Origin: Mycolicibacterium hodleri
GTDB lineage: Bacteria; Actinomycetota; Actinomycetes; Mycobacteriales; Mycobacteriaceae
DNA length: 64,000 nt
Assembly (NCBI RefSeq): GCF_025822245.1
Contig: NZ_JACKTL010000056.1
Span: forward strand, 62,001-126,000
Reading direction: 5' to 3'
The position numbers and the translations under genes were made by a program. This document shows positions 55,116-64,000 of the stretch, in pieces (the stretch's first letter is position 1; every line of letters starts with the position of its first letter). The notes below the pieces were generated by a model that made no database searches, had not been told where the DNA came from, and saw only the letters and a list, made by a program, of their open reading frames with translations.

Positions 55116-56351
55116 CTAGCTTTCCAGGATCGAGATGCCGGGCAGCGTCTTGCCCTCGAGGTATTCCAGCGACGCGCCGCCACCCGTCGAGATGTGCGAG
55201 AAGCCGTCCTCGGGAAGGCCGAGCTGCCGCACGGCGGCGGCCGAGTCGCCCCCGCCCACGACGCTGAACGCGCCCTTGGCCGTCGCACCGATGACGGCCT
55301 CGGCGACGCCCTTGGTGCCCGCGGCGAACTCCGGGAACTCGAAGACGCCCATCGGGCCGTTCCAGAACACGGTCTTGGCGTTGGACAGCAGAGCGGTGAA
55401 CCGCTTCACCGACTCGGGGCCGATGTCGAGGCCCATCCGGTCGTCGGCGATGGCGGTCACGGCCACGGTCTCCGCCGGGGAGTCGGCGGAGAACTTCTCC
55501 GCCACGACGACGTCCACCGGCAGGTGGATGACGTCGCCGAAGTCCTCGAGGAGCTTCTTGCAGGTGTCGATCATCTCCGGCTGCAGCAGCGAGGTGCCCA
55601 CCGAAACCCCTTGTGCGGCAAGGAAGGTGAAGCACATGCCGCCGCCGATGACGATGCTGTCGGCCTTGGTGGCCAGGTTCTCGATGACGGCCAGCTTGTC
55701 GGAGACCTTCGAGCCGCCGAGCACCACCGCGTACGGGCGCTCGGTCGAGCTGGTGAGCTGCTCGAGCACCTTGACCTCGGTGTCGACCAACAAGCCCGCA
55801 TAGTGCGGCAGGATCGTCGCCACGTCGTACACCGACGCCTGCTTGCGGTGCACCACGCCGAATCCGTCGGAGACGAACGCACCGGGCGAACCGTCGGCTC
55901 CGCTGACCAGTTCGGCCAGCTCCTTGGCCAGCGCGAGCCGCTCGGCGTCGTCCTTGCTGGTCTCACGGGGGTCGAAGCGGATGTTCTCGACCATCAGCAC
56001 GTCGCCGTCGGTCAGGCCTTCGGCGCGGGCGAGCGCGTCGGAGCCGACCACGTCACCGGCCAACTGAACGTGCCTGCCCAACTCCGCGCCGAGGGCCGCC
56101 GCGACGGGCGCCAGCGAGAACTTGGGGTCGGGGCCGTCCTTGGGCCGTCCGAGGTGGGCGGTGACGACGACCTTGGCGCCCGCGTCCGACAACGCCTTCA
56201 GCGTCGGGACGGACGCCAGGATCCGCCCGGGGTCGGTGATGGTGCCCTCGTCGTCCAGCGGGACGTTGAGGTCGGAGCGCACCAGTACGCCACGCCCCTC
56301 GACGCCCTCGGCCAGTAGATCCGACAGTGACTTGATGGAGGATTCGGCCAC
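55116..56351 (-). CDS. pgk: phosphoglycerate kinase
   Basis: 411 residues. VLVRSDLNVPLDDEGTI near 22-38 (substrate site), KVVVTAHLGRPK near 60, and the nucleotide-binding GGGDSAAAVRQLG near the C-terminus are present. GTG start at 56351, 10 bases after gap. ATP-forming step of glycolysis. Confidence 0.98.
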   Translation of the reverse strand: MAESSIKSLSDLLAEGVEGRGVLVRSDLNVPLDDEGTITDPGRILASVPTLKALSDAGAKVVVTAHLGRPKDGPDPKFSLAPVAAALGAELGRHVQLAGDVVGSDALARAEGLTDGDVLMVENIRFDPRETSKDDAERLALAKELAELVSGADGSPGAFVSDGFGVVHRKQASVYDVATILPHYAGLLVDTEVKVLEQLTSSTERPYAVVLGGSKVSDKLAVIENLATKADSIVIGGGMCFTFLAAQGVSVGTSLLQPEMIDTCKKLLEDFGDVIHLPVDVVVAEKFSADSPAETVAVTAIADDRMGLDIGPESVKRFTALLSNAKTVFWNGPMGVFEFPEFAAGTKGVAEAVIGATAKGAFSVVGGGDSAAAVRQLGLPEDGFSHISTGGGASLEYLEGKTLPGISILES

Positions 56352-56361
56352 GGATCCGGCT

Positions 56362-57384
<1,023 letters not shown>

Positions 57385-57405
57385 TGTCGTGCTCCTTAGA
57401 TCTCG

Positions 57406-57423
57406 AAGATGCTCCGGCATCTT
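57406..57423 (-). promoter_or_regulatory. perfect hairpin in the gap 5' leader
   Basis: AAGATGC-cgga-GCATCTT on the minus strand is a perfect 7-bp stem with a 4-base loop, 22 bases before the gap GTG. There is no U run, so it is more likely an mRNA stabiliser or regulator site than a terminator. A TAGGCT -10-like box lies about 25 bases upstream of it. Confidence 0.45.
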
Positions 57424-57482
57424 GCCCAGTCACGTGCTCGGGGATCAGCCTAGTGGTGCGCCCTCCGCAACGCGAAGGCTGG

Positions 57483-58196
57483 TCAGTGGGCGGCCAGACT
57501 CTGGTCCCGGTAGGGGTTGCCGAGCCATTTGCGCCGCATTTCCTGCAGCGAGCCGTCGGCCTCGAGTCGTTCCTGCGCCGTGACGAGTTGCGCCAGCAGC
57601 GCGTCGGCGTCCGGGCTGACGGCAATCGCGATCTCCTCCCGGGACAGGCCGCGCTGCACCACGTCGACGTCGGGAAGGGACCCGACCAGTGCGGCGAGCG
57701 TAGGCGCGAGCGCCATGAGCGCGTCGCAGCCACTCGACTCGAGATCGGTTGCCACCGAACGAAAGTCGCGGTCGTCGAACGCGCGGACCGCACCCGCCCG
57801 ACCATCGGCGAGGAGGCGTTCGGCGACCGACTGACCGGCGGAGCCGCGACGGACCGCGACGGTGAGACCGACGAGGTCGTCGACCGATCTGACCGTCGGA
57901 TGGCGCGTGGCGTCGACGGCGAGGGCCTGATCCGACACCAGGTACGGCGGCCCGAAGGCGGCCACGCGCCGGCGCTCGGCCGTGACGACCAGGCCCGCGA
58001 CGACGCAGTCGAACGCCCCCGCCGCGAGGGACGCGAGGATTCCGTCGGCGTCGGGACCGTCGTAGGCGATCGGTTCGACGGGCAGGCCCAGCGCGGCGCC
58101 CAACGCGGCGGCGAGGTCGACGGCGAGGCCGCCGCCGTCGGCCATGCCGCTGAACGGTGGATCGGGGACGAACGCGCCCACCCGCAGGGTGTCCAT
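57483..58196 (-). CDS. solute-binding protein (family 3) without signal peptide
   Basis: 237 residues. The bacterial extracellular solute-binding family 3 pattern is seen: RVGAFVPDPPFSG at the N-terminus, GLAVDLAAALGAALGLPVE, DCVVAGLVVTAERR near 65-80, and a C-terminal LEADGSLQEMRRKWLGNP. Such proteins bind amino acids for ABC importers, but this one starts directly with the domain, has no signal peptide or lipobox, and no transporter genes are nearby. It may be a cytosolic sensor. A TACCGT -10 box puts the transcription start on its ATG. Confidence 0.78.
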   Translation of the reverse strand: MDTLRVGAFVPDPPFSGMADGGGLAVDLAAALGAALGLPVEPIAYDGPDADGILASLAAGAFDCVVAGLVVTAERRRVAAFGPPYLVSDQALAVDATRHPTVRSVDDLVGLTVAVRRGSAGQSVAERLLADGRAGAVRAFDDRDFRSVATDLESSGCDALMALAPTLAALVGSLPDVDVVQRGLSREEIAIAVSPDADALLAQLVTAQERLEADGSLQEMRRKWLGNPYRDQSLAAH

Positions 58197-58202
58197 CGAC
58201 TC

Positions 58203-58208
58203 ACGGTA
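58203..58208 (-). promoter_or_regulatory. -10 box for leaderless solute-binding protein gene
   Basis: On the minus strand TACCGT is at -12 to -7 of the ATG at 58196, without Shine-Dalgarno. This also supports the start codon and therefore the absence of a signal peptide. Confidence 0.5.
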
Positions 58209-58290
58209 ACTGTGGCGTCGGATTTGCCCGAACCGCGGCCGCCAACGCCGCGCAGCGGCTACGGTCCGTTAGCTCGAGTCGGAGGTTCGG

Positions 58291-60015
58291 ATGCACGAGA
58301 GTTCCCGTCGCCCCAGTTCGCATCGCACGTCGGCGCCCCACGCGCGCCTGCGAGTGTCGCTTGCCGCGCTCCTCCTGGCCGGGTTCTCCGCCGGGTCGTT
58401 GGGCGGCGGCGTCGCCGTGGCCGACGGCGGGCCGAGCGGTTCGGGCAGCCCGTCGTCGACCACGGGTACCTCGACGTCCCAACAGACGTCCCAGCACACG
58501 TCGCAGGAGAAGTCCCAGCAGTCCTCCCCCCACACGGACAAGCCGGACCCGGGGTCGGACTCGAAGGCGGACGACCCCGGGGCCCCGTCGAGTCCGGCGA
58601 CACTCCCCGGCACGACCCACGCGCCGTCCGACCCACCCACGCACGACGCCGAACCGCCGGCCACCGAATCGCCCAAGCCCGACCCGGCGCCGACCGTCGA
58701 CGCGGACCCGCCCGCAATCGAAGCGCCCGTCGTCGTGCCGCACGAGTCCAACAAGCATGTCCAGCAGACGAATACGACCACACCCGCGATCCAGCCGGCG
58801 TCGCGACCCGAGGTGTCCCGGCCCGAGCCGACGAGCAGCGCACCCGCCGTGCGCAGTGTCACGGCGGCGGCCACTCCCCCGTCGGTGTCGGGCGTCGCCC
58901 CCGCCACCCCCGTCGCCGCCGCCTCCGCGGCGGTGGTCACGCCCACCCCCGCTCCGACCATCGCGCCCCGGCTCGACAGGCAGCTCGCCGGATTGGCCGT
59001 CGACGTCGCCACGGTGACGGTGTCGGTGGTGCACACGGCCGCGACCATCGTCGCCCAGGCCTTCGGGCCGTCCAGCTTCCTCGGCGTGCCCTACCTCTTG
59101 GCCATGTCGGTGGCCAACGCGGCGGCCGCCGCCGGCCGGACCCTGGTCGGAGCGCCGCTGTCGCCTCCGAGCGGCCAGTTCGCCGTCAATTACGGCATCC
59201 TCGACGGACTCTCGTTCTTCACCCCCACCACGCCACCCGCGGGGGCGAACGACCCGTCGATCACGGTGACACCGGAGCATCCGTTGCCGGTGATCCTGCT
59301 CAACGGCACCACGGCGACGCAGGGCGTCAACTGGTCGGTCGGCGCGCCGGTGCTGGCCAACGCGGGTTACAAGGTCTTCACGTTCAACTACGGCAACACC
59401 ACCGGCGATCCCAACTTCCCCATCCAGGCCGTGGGCGACATCCGGCAGTCCGGCCTCGAACTCGCCGCGGAGGTGGACCGGGTGCTCGCGTCGACGGGCG
59501 CTCCGAAGGTCATCCTCATCGGGCATTCGCAGGGCGGCGGCATCCTGCCGGTGTACTACGTCAACGAACTCGGCGGTGCCGACAAGGTCTCGCAGATCAT
59601 CGGTCTCGCCCCGAGCAATCACGGCACCGACTTCGACCAGCTGAACGGGTTGACGTCCATTCCGATCCTGGGCCCGCTGTTCACCGCACTGTCCGACGCG
59701 ATCGCGCCCGCGCTGTTCCAGCAGGCGCAGGGGTCACCGTTCCAGCAGGAGGTCTACGGCAACGGGGACACCCGGCCGGGAGTGCTGTACACGACCATCT
59801 CGTCGGTCGACGACGAAGTCGTCACGCCCTACACCCAGCAGGCCCTGACCGGACCGGGGGTCACCAACGTCGTCCTGCAAGACCGGTACCCGGGGCTCGT
59901 CCTCGGACACGCGAACATCTTCCTCAGTCCGCAGGCGATGGCCGCCGTCCTCGACGCCCTGGCAGCCAATCCGGCAGCCAATCCGATGCCGCTCCCGGCG
60001 GCGGTGGCCGCTTAG
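58291..60015 (+). CDS. secreted alpha/beta-hydrolase lipase with long low-complexity N-terminal region
   Basis: 574 residues. A basic N-terminus and hydrophobic core (LRVSLAALLLAGFSAGSLGG, ending near residue 45) form a signal peptide. Residues 47-225 are Pro/Ser/Thr/Asp-rich low complexity with TSQ repeats. The lipase domain (about 290-560) has the nucleophile elbow GHSQGG near 411, Asp in SSVDDEVV near 508 and His in LGHANI near 540, a full triad. GGAGG lies 6 bases before the ATG. Probably a cell-wall lipase or esterase; substrate unknown. Confidence 0.85.
   Translation: MHESSRRPSSHRTSAPHARLRVSLAALLLAGFSAGSLGGGVAVADGGPSGSGSPSSTTGTSTSQQTSQHTSQEKSQQSSPHTDKPDPGSDSKADDPGAPSSPATLPGTTHAPSDPPTHDAEPPATESPKPDPAPTVDADPPAIEAPVVVPHESNKHVQQTNTTTPAIQPASRPEVSRPEPTSSAPAVRSVTAAATPPSVSGVAPATPVAAASAAVVTPTPAPTIAPRLDRQLAGLAVDVATVTVSVVHTAATIVAQAFGPSSFLGVPYLLAMSVANAAAAAGRTLVGAPLSPPSGQFAVNYGILDGLSFFTPTTPPAGANDPSITVTPEHPLPVILLNGTTATQGVNWSVGAPVLANAGYKVFTFNYGNTTGDPNFPIQAVGDIRQSGLELAAEVDRVLASTGAPKVILIGHSQGGGILPVYYVNELGGADKVSQIIGLAPSNHGTDFDQLNGLTSIPILGPLFTALSDAIAPALFQQAQGSPFQQEVYGNGDTRPGVLYTTISSVDDEVVTPYTQQALTGPGVTNVVLQDRYPGLVLGHANIFLSPQAMAAVLDALAANPAANPMPLPAAVAA
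59961..59984 (+). repeat. 12-bp tandem repeat in the lipase 3' end
   Basis: GGCAGCCAATCC occurs twice in direct succession, in frame, encoding an AANP-AANP duplication close to the C-terminus. Such a repeat is a likely slippage site. Confidence 0.7.
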
Positions 60016-60989
60016 GCGTCGTCGAGCAGATCCGGCGTCACGGCCGACTCGGTGTCGGGGATGCCGTCCTGCTTGGCCTTGCGGTCGGCCATCGACAGCA
60101 ACCGCCGAATGCGCCCTGCCACGGCATCTTTGGTCATCGGCGGCTCGGCGAGCCGGCCCAGTTCCTCGAGGGACGCCTGCCGGTGCTCCACGCGCAAGCG
60201 GCCCGCATTGGACAGGTGGTCGGGCACGGAGTCGCCGAGAATGTGCAGCGCACGTTCGACCCTGGCGGCGGCGGCCACCGCGGCGCGCGCCGAGCGGCGC
60301 AGGTTCGCGTCGTCGAAGTTGGCGAGGCGGTTCGCGGTCGCCCGCACCTCGCGGCGGAGGCGTCGCTCCTCCCACGTCAACCGGGTGTCCTGGGCGCCCA
60401 TCCGCGTCAACAGCGCTCCGATGGCCTCCCCGTCGCGCACCACCACCCGGTCGCTGCCGCGCACCTCGCGCGCCTTGGCGCTGACGCCGAGCCGACGCGC
60501 CGCACCGACGAGCGCGAGCGCCGCCTCCGGACCGGGGCAGCTGATCTCCAACGACGACGAGCGGCCGGGCTCGGTGAGCGACCCGTGGGCCAGGAAGGCT
60601 CCCCGCCACGCGGCCTCGGCGTCGCCGACGCTGCCGCCCACGACCTGCGCGGGCAACCCGCGCACCGGCCGGCCGCGCAGATCCAGCAACCCGGTCTGGC
60701 GAGCCAGCGCCTCACCGTCCTGCGCCACCCGCACCACGTAGCGGGTGCCCTTGCGAATACCGCTGGCGGTCATCACGTGCACGACCGCGTTGTAGCCGTA
60801 CAGGTCGTGAATGTCCTTGCGCAGCCGCCGCGCAATGACCCCGAGGTCCACCTCGGCCTCCACCACCACGCGACCCGCCACGATGTGCAGGCCACCGGCG
60901 AAGCGCAGCAGCGACGCCACTTCCGCGCGCCGCGCGCTGACCGAGTTGATCACGAGTCGGCTGAGCTCGTCCTTGACCTCGGCTGTCAT
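60012..60989 (-). CDS. whiA: sporulation-type regulator WhiA
   Basis: 325 residues from ATG 60989, the length of M. tuberculosis WhiA; GTG 60995 (VAMTAEVKDE) has AAAGGTG at better distance and may be the real start. N-terminal LAGLIDADG-like fold (SRLVINSVSARRAEVASLL, FLAHGSLTEPGRSS) and C-terminal helix-turn-helix (EPPMTKDAVAGRIRRLLSMAD). A DNA-binding protein linked to cell division in actinobacteria. Last of the uvrC-rapZ-yvcK-whiA cluster; its stop overlaps that of the lipase gene. Confidence 0.96.
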   Translation of the reverse strand: MTAEVKDELSRLVINSVSARRAEVASLLRFAGGLHIVAGRVVVEAEVDLGVIARRLRKDIHDLYGYNAVVHVMTASGIRKGTRYVVRVAQDGEALARQTGLLDLRGRPVRGLPAQVVGGSVGDAEAAWRGAFLAHGSLTEPGRSSSLEISCPGPEAALALVGAARRLGVSAKAREVRGSDRVVVRDGEAIGALLTRMGAQDTRLTWEERRLRREVRATANRLANFDDANLRRSARAAVAAAARVERALHILGDSVPDHLSNAGRLRVEHRQASLEELGRLAEPPMTKDAVAGRIRRLLSMADRKAKQDGIPDTESAVTPDLLDDA

Positions 60990-61002
60990 CGCCACGAGAT
61001 CG

Positions 61003-62004
61003 TCACCTTTCGTCGACCGACTGAGCGGCGGCCGTCGGAGCCGGCGGCGGCGCGGGTGCACTACCGCGCAGCCTCACTCGCTCCAGCGCCGCGGCCAACT
61101 TGGCCGGATCATGTAATGGTGTACCAGGTCTGGACACGTCAGCAAACTCAACCCGCGCCTCGAGGATGGTCGCGGTCTGCCGAAGTTGGTCCCGTTCTCG
61201 TTCTCCCGGGACACCTGCCGCGTCGACCACGATGTCGTGCACGGTGAAACCTGGTGCGTGCTGCGCCAGTACGTGGATGTGGCGTTCGGCGGAGAACCCC
61301 GCCGTCTCACCGGGTTCGGCCACCAGGTTCAACACCAGGGCGCGCCGCGCCGCCGTCGCCTGAAGCGCCGCGGCCAATTGCGGTACCAGCACGTGGGGAA
61401 TCACGCTGCTGAACCACGAGCCGGGGCCGAGCACGACGAGGTCGGCGGCCATGATCGCGTCGACCGCCTGCCTGGTGGCGGGCGGGTTGCCCGGGTGCAG
61501 GCGCACCCGCCGGACCTTGCCGACGGTGGTGGCGACGGCGACCTGACCCCTGATCACCCGGCTCATCCGCGGGTCGGATTCCAGACCGGAGACGTCGGCC
61601 TCGATCTGCAAGGCGATCGGACACATCGGCAGCACCCGGCCCTTGAGATCCAGGATGCGGCCGAGTTCGTCGAGGGCCGCGACCGGGTCGGCGAGCACCT
61701 CGTTGAGCCCCGCGAGGAGCAGGTTGCCGATGGGGTGGCCGGCCAGCGCGCCGCTGCCGCCGAACCTGTGCTGCAGGATGGTGGCCCACAGATGACCGTG
61801 CGGGGTGTCGGATGCCAACGCCGCCAACGCCATTCGCAAATCGCCCGGCGGCACGACGTCGAGCTCGCTGCGTAGCCGGCCCGACGAGCCGCCGTCGTCG
61901 GCGACCGTCACGATCGCGGTCACGTGCGGCGTCAGCCGGCGCAGGGCCGACAGGGTCGCGTACAGACCGTGGCCGCCACCGAGTGCGACAATGCGGGCGC
62001 TCAT
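61003..62004 (-). CDS. yvcK: YvcK-family protein (gluconeogenesis factor, CuvA)
   Basis: 333 residues. UPF0052/CofD-like fold: IVALGGGHGLYATLSALRR at 4-22 and VADDGGSSGRLRSEL at 36-50 are the nucleotide-sugar binding motifs. YvcK proteins bind UDP-GlcNAc and support peptidoglycan synthesis; the mycobacterial orthologue Rv1422 is CuvA, needed for cell shape and carbon use. ATG overlaps the rapZ stop (ATGA). Confidence 0.96.
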   Translation of the reverse strand: MSARIVALGGGHGLYATLSALRRLTPHVTAIVTVADDGGSSGRLRSELDVVPPGDLRMALAALASDTPHGHLWATILQHRFGGSGALAGHPIGNLLLAGLNEVLADPVAALDELGRILDLKGRVLPMCPIALQIEADVSGLESDPRMSRVIRGQVAVATTVGKVRRVRLHPGNPPATRQAVDAIMAADLVVLGPGSWFSSVIPHVLVPQLAAALQATAARRALVLNLVAEPGETAGFSAERHIHVLAQHAPGFTVHDIVVDAAGVPGERERDQLRQTATILEARVEFADVSRPGTPLHDPAKLAAALERVRLRGSAPAPPPAPTAAAQSVDER

Positions 62005-62906
62005 TCGCGGCCCAGATCCCGGTGCAGGACCCGCACCGTCAAATCGCCGTCACCGTCGAGTCGTCCGGCGAGGGCTTCGGCGATGGCGACGCTGCGATGC
62101 TTGCCGCCCGTGCAGCCGATCGCGACGGTCATGTAGCGCTTGCCCTCCCTGCGGTATCCGTCGATGACGACGTCCAGAAGCCGATGGTAGGTGTCGATGA
62201 AGTCCGCCGCCCCCGGTTGGCCGAGGACGTAGTCGCGCACCGCCGGATGCCGACCGGTGTGCGGTCGCAACTCGTCGACCCAGTGCGGGTTGGGGAGGAA
62301 TCGGACGTCCATGACGGTGTCGGCGTCCATCGGCAAGCCGTACTTGTAGCCGAACGACTCGACCGTCACGTTGGTGTGCGCCACCGTCTCGGCGGCGAAT
62401 GCGCGCTCGATGGTCTCGCGAAGGGCGGGCACCGGCAACGACGAGGTGTCGACCACCAGGTCGGCCGCGGCCCTGATGGGCGCCAGCATGGTCCGCTCCG
62501 CGGAAATGCCTTCGCCCAGAGTCTGATTGCCCTGCAGCGGGTGACTACGCCGGTTCTGCTCGTACCGGCGGACCAGGATGTCGTCGGACGCCTCGAGGAA
62601 CAGCACGCGGGGGGTGATGCCGCGGGTGGCGAGGTCGTGGCGCACCCACTCCAGGTCGCCGGTGAACCCGCGGGAGCGCACGTCCATCACGACGGCGAGC
62701 TGGGTGATGCGCGACCCCGCAGCCAGACCCAGCTCGACCATCCTGGCGATCAGCTCGGGCGGCAGGTTGTCCGCGACGTACCAGCCGAGGTCTTCGAGGA
62801 CCTTGGCCGCGGTGCCGCGGCCCGCACCCGAGAGACCGGTGACGAGGACGACGTCGATCCCGGCCGCAGGCGGATCGTCGCCGTGGCCTTCGCGCAGATC
62901 GGTCAT
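62001..62906 (-). CDS. rapZ: RapZ-family nucleotide-binding protein
   Basis: 301 residues. N-terminal P-loop domain followed by the conserved C-terminal IGCTGGKHRSVAIAEAL. The P-loop reads GLSGAGRGT (residues 24-32), so the usual Lys is Arg; I recall the same in M. tuberculosis Rv1421. In E. coli RapZ is an RNA adaptor that senses GlcN6P; its role in actinobacteria is unknown. Overlaps uvrC stop (ATGA type) and yvcK. Confidence 0.95.
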   Translation of the reverse strand: MTDLREGHGDDPPAAGIDVVLVTGLSGAGRGTAAKVLEDLGWYVADNLPPELIARMVELGLAAGSRITQLAVVMDVRSRGFTGDLEWVRHDLATRGITPRVLFLEASDDILVRRYEQNRRSHPLQGNQTLGEGISAERTMLAPIRAAADLVVDTSSLPVPALRETIERAFAAETVAHTNVTVESFGYKYGLPMDADTVMDVRFLPNPHWVDELRPHTGRHPAVRDYVLGQPGAADFIDTYHRLLDVVIDGYRREGKRYMTVAIGCTGGKHRSVAIAEALAGRLDGDGDLTVRVLHRDLGRE

Positions 62907-64000
62907 GCGCGATCCGCCTCCAGCTGCTCGCTCGTCGTCATCCCCTGGCCCGTCATCGACACCTCGTCCTTGATCGTAGGCACGCCGAGTGCCTCCAGGA
63001 CGGCGTTCGCCGTGGCCACTCCGATTCCCGGCACCGCGGTGATCTCCTCGACGGTGGCGTCCTTCAGCCGGGCCACCGACCCGAAGTGAGTCACCAACGC
63101 CTTTCGCCTGTGCTCCCCCAGTCCCCGGACGGAGTCTAGTGCCGACGCGGTCATCCGCTTCGACCGCTTGCTTCGGTGGTAGGTGATCGCGAAGCGGTGC
63201 GCTTCGTCACGCACCCGCTGCAGCAGGTAGAGCCCGTCGCTGTTGCGGGGCATGATCACCGGATCTTCTTCGCCCGGTACCCACACCTCCTCCAAACGCT
63301 TGGCCAGCCCGATGACGGCCACGTCGACGACGCCCAGCTCCTCCAAGACCGCGGCCGCGGCGTTCACCTGGGGTGCGCCGCCGTCGACGACGAACAGGTT
63401 CGGCGGGTATGCGAATCGTCTGGCCTTGCCGTCCTCGACCACGGGTGCGTGCGCGTCGGCCACGTGGCGCGCGAAGCGGCGTCTGGTGACCTCGGCGATG
63501 GAGGCGACGTCGTCGGAGCGGCCGTCGCCCGCCGCTTCCCGAATGGCGTAGTGCCGGTAGTCCGACTTGCGCGGCAACCCGTCCTCGAACACCACCAGCG
63601 ACGCCACCACGTCGGTGCCCTGCACGTGGCTGATGTCCACGCACTCGATGCGCAGCGGCGCCTCGGCGAGCCCCAGGAACTCCTGAATGCTCTGCAGTGC
63701 TTCGGATCTCGCGTTGAAGTCACCGGCGCGCTTGAGCTTGTGCTGGGCCAGCTGGTCCTTCGCGTTGCGATGCACGGTCTCGGCGAGCGCGCGCTTGTCA
63801 CCGCGGGCCGGCACCCGCAGCTGCACGTTGGACCCCCGCAACCCGCTGAGCCAGGCGGCGAGCTCGTCGGCGTTGTCGGGCAGCACCGGCACCAAAACCT
63901 GCTTCGGGACCAGGTTGGTGGCGTCGTCGGCGGCGCCCCCGAGTTCGGCCTGGTCGCCGTAGAACTGGGTGAGGAACTGCTCGACGAGGTGCTCCTGCCC
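62903..64000 (-). CDS. uvrC: excinuclease ABC subunit C (5' part outside window)
   Basis: The last 365 residues are present and the frame stays open to the window end. UvrC carries out the two incisions in nucleotide excision repair. Visible: UVR/linker region, the C-terminal endonuclease domain with RIECVDISHVQGTDVVASLVVFEDG (in parts, catalytic Asp) and FVVDGGAPQVNAA, and the helix-hairpin-helix pair (SVRGLGEHRRKALVTHFGS, then VPGIGVATANAV). The N-terminal GIY-YIG domain lies beyond position 64000. Confidence 0.96.
   Translation of the reverse strand, partial: GQEHLVEQFLTQFYGDQAELGGAADDATNLVPKQVLVPVLPDNADELAAWLSGLRGSNVQLRVPARGDKRALAETVHRNAKDQLAQHKLKRAGDFNARSEALQSIQEFLGLAEAPLRIECVDISHVQGTDVVASLVVFEDGLPRKSDYRHYAIREAAGDGRSDDVASIAEVTRRRFARHVADAHAPVVEDGKARRFAYPPNLFVVDGGAPQVNAAAAVLEELGVVDVAVIGLAKRLEEVWVPGEEDPVIMPRNSDGLYLLQRVRDEAHRFAITYHRSKRSKRMTASALDSVRGLGEHRRKALVTHFGSVARLKDATVEEITAVPGIGVATANAVLEALGVPTIKDEVSMTGQGMTTSEQLEADRA

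Noticed and set aside
57385..57420. Longer N-terminus for gap starting at 57420
   Set aside because: That ATG lies within a hairpin and has no ribosome binding site; GTG 57384 has AAGGAG and gives the family length.
57453..61247. 1264-codon open frame on the plus strand
   Set aside because: Crosses the solute-binding gene, lipase, whiA and yvcK in non-coding frames; no recognisable domain.

Overview
This window is a 64 kb stretch of a high-GC actinobacterial chromosome, almost certainly a rapidly growing mycobacterium (Mycolicibacterium type). Protein order runs mutB, mutA, SPFH/NfeD, hemH, inhA, fabG1, moxR1, ripB/ripA, acn, suf operon, mptB, ctaA/ctaB, tkt-tal-zwf-opcA-pgl, secG-tpiA-pgk-gap, whiA-yvcK-rapZ-uvrC. 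This is the M. tuberculosis Rv1493 to Rv1420 order read backwards. Features that fit a rapid grower rather than M. tuberculosis are a phosphoenolpyruvate carboxylase gene, an MspA-family porin-like gene, a SufB without intein, and fabG1 lying only 42 bp after the VWA gene. Both ends are cut inside genes (mutB at the left, uvrC at the right). I found no rRNA, tRNA, CRISPR array, insertion sequence or prophage, and no gene-free stretch over about 210 bases.

Layout. 1-5.6 kb: methylmalonyl-CoA mutase, a TVP38/VTT membrane protein, a DoxX-like protein, SPFH and NfeD proteins. 5.6-14.8 kb: a conserved hypothetical, ferrochelatase, the mycolate FAS-II pair fabG1-inhA, a MoxR/DUF58/VWA membrane-chaperone operon, and the tandem peptidoglycan hydrolases ripA-ripB. 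14.8-22 kb: aconitase with its TetR repressor AcnR, a small HTH protein, an ABC-F ATPase, an enoyl-CoA hydratase-like protein and a thioredoxin. 22-24.7 kb: an accessory islet (old yellow enzyme-like protein, hypothetical, lipoprotein). 24.7-30.9 kb: sufR-B-D-C-S-U-T, the Fe-S assembly operon, with mostly start/stop-overlapping genes. 31-38.9 kb: mannosyltransferase MptB, an ABC exporter, heme A synthase CtaA, an ATP-grasp protein, quinone oxidoreductase, ArfB-like rescue factor and heme O synthase CtaB. 38.9-45.8 kb: the pentose-phosphate operon. 45.8-54.1 kb: an atypical P450, PEP carboxylase, then a second accessory islet (Pro-rich secreted protein, MspA-like porin, amidohydrolase, ankyrin protein). 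54-57.4 kb: secG and lower glycolysis. 57.5-60 kb: a third small islet (solute-binding protein without signal peptide, secreted lipase). 60-64 kb: whiA, yvcK, rapZ, uvrC.

The genes combine central carbon metabolism (acn, PPP, glycolysis, ppc, propionyl-CoA route), metallocofactor supply (heme, heme A, Fe-S) and cell-envelope building (mycolate, lipoarabinomannan mannosylation, peptidoglycan hydrolysis).

The most informative non-coding observations are: an exact AcnR operator over the acn promoter; a sigma-H consensus promoter in front of thioredoxin; two perfect AT-rich inverted repeats plus MtrA-like repeats upstream of ripA; a palindrome over the sufR start; a BlaI-type dyad in front of ctaA with a related copy near ctaB; a hairpin that would bury the Shine-Dalgarno of the ankyrin gene; an inverted repeat framing the secG -10 box; and a set of promoters whose -10 box sits exactly where leaderless transcription would begin at the start codon.
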